NCBI GenBank assembly: GCA_015222595.1 | Contig: JADFVP010000165.1 | Span: 1-10,688, forward strand | Direction of reading: 5' to 3' | DNA: 10,688 nucleotides | Source: Pseudomonadota bacterium | GTDB taxonomy: Bacteria > Desulfobacterota > GWC2-55-46 > JADFVP01 | Shown here: positions 6,410-10,688 of the stretch, in pieces | Numbering within the stretch: the stretch's first letter is position 1 | How the letters are laid out: each line of letters begins with the position of its first letter | The notes under the pieces: model-generated | What the model was told of the DNA's origin: nothing | Databases searched by the model: none | Seen by the model: only the letters and a program-made list of their open reading frames with translations | Translations under genes and position numbers: made by a program

Positions 6410-6862
6410 ATGGCAGGTGTTAACAAAGCAATACTCGTTGGAAATCTCGGAGCAGACCCTGAGATGCGCTACACTCCGGGAGGCCTCGCGGTTGCGAACT
6501 TCACGCTCGCCACAAGCGAGAACAGGACCAACAAAGAGGGCACGAAAGAGACCAAGACCGAGTGGCACAAGCTGGTCGCCTTCGGCAAACTGGCAGAGAT
6601 CTGCGGGGAGTACCTCCACAAAGGCAAACAGGTCTATATAGAGGGACGCATACAGACCCGGAACTGGGAAGATAAAGAAGGAAACAAGCGCTACACCACG
6701 GAGATAGTTGCCAACCAGATGCAGATGCTCGGCTCAAGGGGCGACTCCGGCGGCGGAGGCTCTTCTTATGGCGGCGGTGGCGGCGGACAGGGTGGCGGCG
6801 GCGCACAGAGCGGCGGAACCGATTCTGCACCTCCTGCGGACCTCGACGACATACCGTTCTAA
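6410..6862 (+). CDS. ssb: Single-stranded DNA-binding protein
   Basis: This is a 150-residue bacterial SSB that coats single-stranded DNA in replication, recombination and repair and recruits partner enzymes. Residues 1-110 form the OB-fold, with the typical opening MAGVNKAILVGNLGADPE, the VANFTLATSE strand (28-37), EWHKLVAFGKLAEI (51-64) and QVYIEGRIQTRNW (74-86). W52 and W86 are at positions used for base stacking in the family. A flexible glycine-rich linker covers about 112-136. The acidic partner-binding tip ADLDDIPF ends the protein. Length is normal and all parts are intact. It is the first plus-strand gene after the divergent gap, with 76 bp to the ubiU-like gene and no visible terminator between them. 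Confidence 0.97.
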   Translation: MAGVNKAILVGNLGADPEMRYTPGGLAVANFTLATSENRTNKEGTKETKTEWHKLVAFGKLAEICGEYLHKGKQVYIEGRIQTRNWEDKEGNKRYTTEIVANQMQMLGSRGDSGGGGSSYGGGGGGQGGGGAQSGGTDSAPPADLDDIPF

Positions 6863-6938
6863 CCAAATATTTAAGTATCAAAGCACAAGCGCCTCAGGCT
6901 AAACCCCAGGCTCAACCCTTAAGATAACATCGAGTTCT

Positions 6939-7943
6939 ATGGACAAGGTCGAAATCATATCTCCTGCCGGGAACCTCGCCTCTTTAAAGGCGGCCATGGA
7001 CGCCGGTGCGGACGCCGTCTACCTGGGTTTTAACGACTCGACCAACGCGCGCAACTTCGAGGGACTCAACTTTACACCTGAAGAACTCGAAGAGGGCATA
7101 GCGTACGTTCGCGATAAGCAGAAAAAATTCTTTGTGGCGATCAACACATTTCCGCAGCTCGACACCTGCAAAGAATGGTACTTAGCCGTTGACAACGCCG
7201 CAAGGCTAGGGGCCGACGCAATCATCATCGCAAATCTCGGAATACTGAAATACGCAAGAGAGAAGTACCCGGACGCCAACCTGCACTTATCCACCCAGGC
7301 AAGCTCGTCGAACTACGAGTCGATAAACTTCTACCAATCGAAGTTCGGCATTAAACGCGTAGTGCTGCCGCGCGTGCTCACCATAGACGAGATCCGTGAG
7401 CTGAAGACGCACACCGACGTAGAGATAGAGGTCTTTGCGCTCGGCGGCCTCTGTATAAACGTAGAGGGGCGGTGCTACCTCTCAAGCTTCGTCACCGGGG
7501 CCTCTACCAACACAGAGGGGGCGTGCTCTCCTTCGCGCTTCGTGCGCTTTAAGTCAACAGACGGCGGCGGGCTCGACATTACGCTTAACGATACAGTGCT
7601 CAACAGGCTCTCGGCAACAGAGAACTCTCCGTACCCGACCTGCTGCAAGGGACGCTACGTAATGCCCGACGGTACTCTCGCCTACGCAATGGAGGAGCCC
7701 GAAAGCCTTAACGTTCTCAGCGTTATCCCTGACCTCGTCGAGGCCGGAGTCTCGGCCCTGAAGATCGAGGGACGCCAGAGGACGAAGAGCTACGTAGGGG
7801 CCATGACAGGAGTTTTGAAAGAAGCGCTCGACTCTTACTATAGCGACAGATCAGGCTACAGAGTAAAAGAGAAGTGGAGCGACATAACGCTCTCTACATT
7901 CGAGGGCACGAGCGAAACGCTGGGGTCGTACCAGAGCAAGTAG
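6939..7943 (+). CDS. ubiU: UbiU-type peptidase U32 family protein (iron-sulfur)
   Basis: This is a 334-residue cytoplasmic protein of the U32 family. The opening KVEIISPAGNLASLKAAMDAGADAVYLG (a TIM-barrel-like start, residues 3-30) and the signature EVFALGGLCINVEGRCYLS (164-182) place it there. Cysteines C172, C179, C196 and C235 have spacings 7, 17 and 39. To my recollection these equal the spacings of the [4Fe-4S] ligands of E. coli UbiU, and the length (334 versus 331) also fits. CSPSRF, PTCCKGRY, MEEPESLN and ALKIEGRQR are typical UbiU-type blocks. UbiU works with UbiV in oxygen-independent hydroxylation during anaerobic ubiquinone synthesis; neither ubiV nor ubiT is here, so the substrate may differ (another quinone or tRNA/rRNA modification as in other U32 members). 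The start has only a weak GAG four bases upstream and no in-frame alternative. It lies 51 bp before the YfhO-like gene. Confidence 0.85.
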   Translation: MDKVEIISPAGNLASLKAAMDAGADAVYLGFNDSTNARNFEGLNFTPEELEEGIAYVRDKQKKFFVAINTFPQLDTCKEWYLAVDNAARLGADAIIIANLGILKYAREKYPDANLHLSTQASSSNYESINFYQSKFGIKRVVLPRVLTIDEIRELKTHTDVEIEVFALGGLCINVEGRCYLSSFVTGASTNTEGACSPSRFVRFKSTDGGGLDITLNDTVLNRLSATENSPYPTCCKGRYVMPDGTLAYAMEEPESLNVLSVIPDLVEAGVSALKIEGRQRTKSYVGAMTGVLKEALDSYYSDRSGYRVKEKWSDITLSTFEGTSETLGSYQSK

Positions 7944-7994
7944 AACGGATAACCGGCTACTGCCATCCCCACATAAAAATCCGTGCAAAGAGAT

Positions 7995-10688
7995 ATGGAC
8001 AAGGGAATAAAAAATAGACACCTCTTCGCCCTCCTCTTCTACGTTGTACTCATCGCCATAACCTACTCTCCCGTACTCTTTACCGGCCACACGCTCAGCC
8101 CGGCTGCCGTTCAACCACATGGTCTGATAGACGGTAGAGCGGGCGACGCACTCGGCGAAACGCAAAGCCGCACACCCATAAACAGCTTCAACGTAGACCT
8201 CGCAACTCCGGCGTACTACGAATGGCCTACGAACAGAACGATTGGCAACCTCTACCGCTCGGGCGAGCTGCCGCTCTGGAACCCGTACCAGGGCGCAGGA
8301 ACCCCGCTTCTGGCAGACTACTCTACACGCGCCCTCTTTCCGTACCAGATACTCGAAAATATCAGCCCCGCAGCGTGGGCCGACCTCTTTTTGCTGGGCC
8401 GCCTTCTCATTGCCGGTTTCTTTACCTATCTATTCCTAAGCGCCATGGGTCTGGGGCTCGTTCCCGCCCTCTTCGGCGGGCTTCTCTACATGCTCTCCGG
8501 GGTCTTCAGCTGGTTCATCACGCTAGAACAGTTCGTGAACGTCGCCATGGTGCTGCCCGTTCTGCTCTACTCAGTTGAACTCCTCATTAAGCGAGGCCGC
8601 TGGAGTTCGACCCCTGCTGTGGCTCTGTCCTTTGCGCTCGTTATACTTGCAGGCCAGCCAGAGGTTGCGCTCTACGTACTTTTTCTGGCTGCTTCTTACT
8701 TTCTCTTCCAATCTATACTCCTCTACCACCGAGCTCCCGCGCGCCTTGGAGGCCTTCTTCTAAAGGCGATAGTCGCCATGGTGGTCGGCCTTATGCTCTC
8801 GGCCCCGCTTACGCTGCCCTTTCTAAAGTTCGTAGACTTAAGCTACAACCTCCACGCTCCCGGCGTCGGAATCGGAACAGAGCATGTCGCCAACTGGCGC
8901 ATGATTCTCTCGGCGCTCGTGCCCGGAGCCACCCTCATTCCGGCAGACCCGTCTATTACGCCAGAGGCGCTCGCGCACCTGAAGACCTCAGCCGGCGGCC
9001 TCTACTACCGTGTCTTTGCCACAAAGGGGCTCTGGGACTGGCTCGGCGGAAGCACAGGAGTACTCGGGCCGCTACTCGCCCTTACCGGACTCTTTATAGC
9101 TATCAAAAGGCGCAGCCTCCGACTTAGCGGAGCCGCTCTCTTCTTCACCTCCTTTGCAACTGTCGTTCTCTTAAAGAACTTCGGCATAGCTCCATTTGTA
9201 TGGCTCGGCCACCTGCCGCTCTTCGACCAGGCCTGGAGCCCGCGCTGGAGCGGGGCCGCGTGGGTCTTTGCGCTCTGCGCCTCAGGAGCAATCGGGCTTG
9301 AGCTTCTGACTTCAAGCGCATCGGAAGAAGAGCAGAAAGACCTGCAACCGGAAAACAGGGAGACAGAACCTACAGAGGGGTTTCGCCCGCACTTTATCTT
9401 CGCTTTTTTAGGGCTACTCTCCGCTATCGTCTTTGTTGCGCTTCCCTCTGTCTTGGGGCTAGTCTCACGGCGCGAAGCCCTCTTTAGTCCGACTGTAGCG
9501 CCGTACGTGCTCTCTTCCATTGCGCTCAGCCACTTTGTCGCGCTGCTACTTCTGCTTATCGCACTCGCGATTGTTGTTAAAGGCCTTAAGTGCCCCAAGG
9601 TTACCGCCGCACTGCTTACCGCAGCCGCAGCGCTTGAGCTATGGTGGGGGGTTCCGCGCGGTTACGGCCCCGACGGACTCTACCTTCAGCTTATTCCCGT
9701 TGCAATAGGGTGCGTCGGGCTCGTGCTTATACTTTTCCTTAAAACCGGCCGCCGAGTTGCGGCTGCTCTCTTTATCACGCTCTTCTTCTTCAGCGCTCTC
9801 TGGATCGACTCGATCTCTATAAACGGGCTCGGCGAGCGGCAGGACGATCTCTCCGCTCCTCCATATGTGGAGTTCATAAAAGAGCAACCCGGCTATCCGC
9901 GCGTTCTTGGCTCCTACGGCGTACTTTTCCCCAACTACGCAGGAAGCGTCGGCCTCTTTGACTTACACCACATAAACGCGCTTATGCTGCCCGGACTCCG
10001 GGACTTCAGATACCGCTTTCTCGAAAACCCGATAGAGGGACAGGATACCGCAAGCCCGTCGCTCTGGTTCACGGGCATGCCGCAGCGCATCACGGTAGAA
10101 CTTGACGACCCAGAGATCGGCCCGCACTACAAGATAGTGGATCGCCCGATGGAACTCGACTTTGTTGCCAACCTGCCGAACTACTCGCTTATGGGGGTCC
10201 GCTACCTGCTTCTTCCCACGCGCCACGAGATTACGCCTCGGTTAAAAGAGGAGGGGCTGGCCCTTGTCTACGACGCCGAGGTAAAGATCTATGAGAACAG
10301 AGGGGCTCTTGAGCGCGCCTTTGTAATACACCCTTTTGCCACTACCGAGGCCTTTGAGGCTGCTCGCGCCGGTAGCAGAGCAGGCGATACCACAGAGATG
10401 ACGCTCGGCACGGAAATAGTAGATAGCGCGCACAGGGCACGGCTTACGGGGAGCGAGACTGCGCTAATAACAGGTGCGAAGATTCTCGAATACAGAGCGA
10501 ACAGGGTGGTCGTAGAGACCGACTCAGCCATGGACGGAGTGCTCATCCTCTCAGACGCCCATGCGCCGGGCTGGAGCGCTACCGTCGACTCGAAAACCGA
10601 GACAATACTTAAGGTAAACGGCTTTATACGCGGAGTTTTTGTCGAATCCGGGCCCCATACGGTAGTCTTCACCTACTCGCCTCCCGGA
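7995..10688 (+). CDS. YfhO-family large membrane protein, C-terminus cut by window edge
   Basis: This frame is open for 898 codons from the ATG at 7995 to the right edge, without a stop. The first hydrophobic segment is at about residues 9-29. A large outside loop follows, with the hallmark GELPLWNPYQGAGTPLLADYS (about 91-111) shared by YfhO and other GT-C-fold glycosyltransferases that use lipid-linked sugars. Many hydrophobic segments run to about residue 608. An acidic hydrophilic stretch (about 440-465, with SASEEEQKDL) interrupts them. The soluble C-terminal part (from about 620) ends with the family-typical ILSDAHAPGWSATVDSKTE and GPHTVVFTYSPPG, so little of the gene is missing. The likely role is transfer of a sugar to a cell-envelope glycan or lipid, by family analogy; substrate unknown. 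The ribosome binding site is weak (AAAGAG two bases from ATG); a GTG four codons upstream (7983) is in frame but has no better site. It may be co-transcribed with ubiU. Confidence 0.85.
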   Translation, partial: MDKGIKNRHLFALLFYVVLIAITYSPVLFTGHTLSPAAVQPHGLIDGRAGDALGETQSRTPINSFNVDLATPAYYEWPTNRTIGNLYRSGELPLWNPYQGAGTPLLADYSTRALFPYQILENISPAAWADLFLLGRLLIAGFFTYLFLSAMGLGLVPALFGGLLYMLSGVFSWFITLEQFVNVAMVLPVLLYSVELLIKRGRWSSTPAVALSFALVILAGQPEVALYVLFLAASYFLFQSILLYHRAPARLGGLLLKAIVAMVVGLMLSAPLTLPFLKFVDLSYNLHAPGVGIGTEHVANWRMILSALVPGATLIPADPSITPEALAHLKTSAGGLYYRVFATKGLWDWLGGSTGVLGPLLALTGLFIAIKRRSLRLSGAALFFTSFATVVLLKNFGIAPFVWLGHLPLFDQAWSPRWSGAAWVFALCASGAIGLELLTSSASEEEQKDLQPENRETEPTEGFRPHFIFAFLGLLSAIVFVALPSVLGLVSRREALFSPTVAPYVLSSIALSHFVALLLLLIALAIVVKGLKCPKVTAALLTAAAALELWWGVPRGYGPDGLYLQLIPVAIGCVGLVLILFLKTGRRVAAALFITLFFFSALWIDSISINGLGERQDDLSAPPYVEFIKEQPGYPRVLGSYGVLFPNYAGSVGLFDLHHINALMLPGLRDFRYRFLENPIEGQDTASPSLWFTGMPQRITVELDDPEIGPHYKIVDRPMELDFVANLPNYSLMGVRYLLLPTRHEITPRLKEEGLALVYDAEVKIYENRGALERAFVIHPFATTEAFEAARAGSRAGDTTEMTLGTEIVDSAHRARLTGSETALITGAKILEYRANRVVVETDSAMDGVLILSDAHAPGWSATVDSKTETILKVNGFIRGVFVESGPHTVVFTYSPPG

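Noticed and set aside
6745..6820. GGC-rich repeat within ssb
   Set aside because: It is the coding sequence of the glycine-rich linker normal for SSB, not a mobile or regulatory repeat.
6863..6938. Terminator or small RNA between ssb and the ubiU-like gene
   Set aside because: Only a 4-bp GCCT/AGGC stem and a repeated CAGGCT are present; neither is followed by a T-run.
7983..7997. GTG at 7983 as start of the YfhO-like gene
   Set aside because: It is in frame but lacks a ribosome binding site; the ATG four codons later fits the usual N-terminus before the first membrane segment.
9005..9598. A 197-codon minus-strand frame inside the YfhO-like gene
   Set aside because: Ser/Arg/Lys-rich low-complexity antisense product over a continuous conserved coding frame; no start signal.

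Overview
The window is a compact, gene-dense stretch of a Gram-negative bacterial chromosome with moderately high GC. A haem-binding exported cytochrome, a type IV pilus/type II secretion ATPase, RNase J and a DUF362-ferredoxin protein together suggest a deltaproteobacterial-type lineage (Desulfobacterota/Desulfuromonadota or relatives). That placement is inference from gene content; no rRNA or tRNA is present to confirm it.

Layout. Bases 1-6172 are all on the minus strand. In transcription order (right to left) they encode a PlsC-type acyltransferase, ribonuclease J, a DUF362 protein with two [4Fe-4S] ferredoxin motifs, a PilB/GspE ATPase with an extra C-terminal double zinc ribbon, and the first 160 residues of a c-type cytochrome that runs off the left edge. 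The first three are closely spaced (33 and 53 bp) and are probably one operon. pilB has its own good sigma70-like promoter and a GC-rich hairpin two bases from its ribosome binding site. Bases 6410-10688 are on the plus strand: ssb, a UbiU-type U32 family gene, and an 898-codon YfhO-family membrane protein that runs off the right edge.

The divergent gap at 6173-6409 is the only long non-coding stretch. It holds candidate promoters for both directions. It also holds a protein-like but start-less reading frame on the minus strand, preceded by a perfect Shine-Dalgarno sequence and running into plsC. That is the least explained sequence in the window and could be a gene remnant or a dispersed repeat.

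Most of the window is housekeeping (RNA decay, phospholipid synthesis, DNA replication and repair) next to cell-envelope functions (pilus or secretion motor, cytochrome, probable glycosyl-transfer membrane protein). I see no transposase, phage, CRISPR array, toxin-antitoxin pair or defence cassette. The points worth a second look are the orphan frame upstream of plsC, the domain arrangement of the PilB-like ATPase, the solitary ubiU-like gene, and the DUF362-ferredoxin protein in an RNase J operon.
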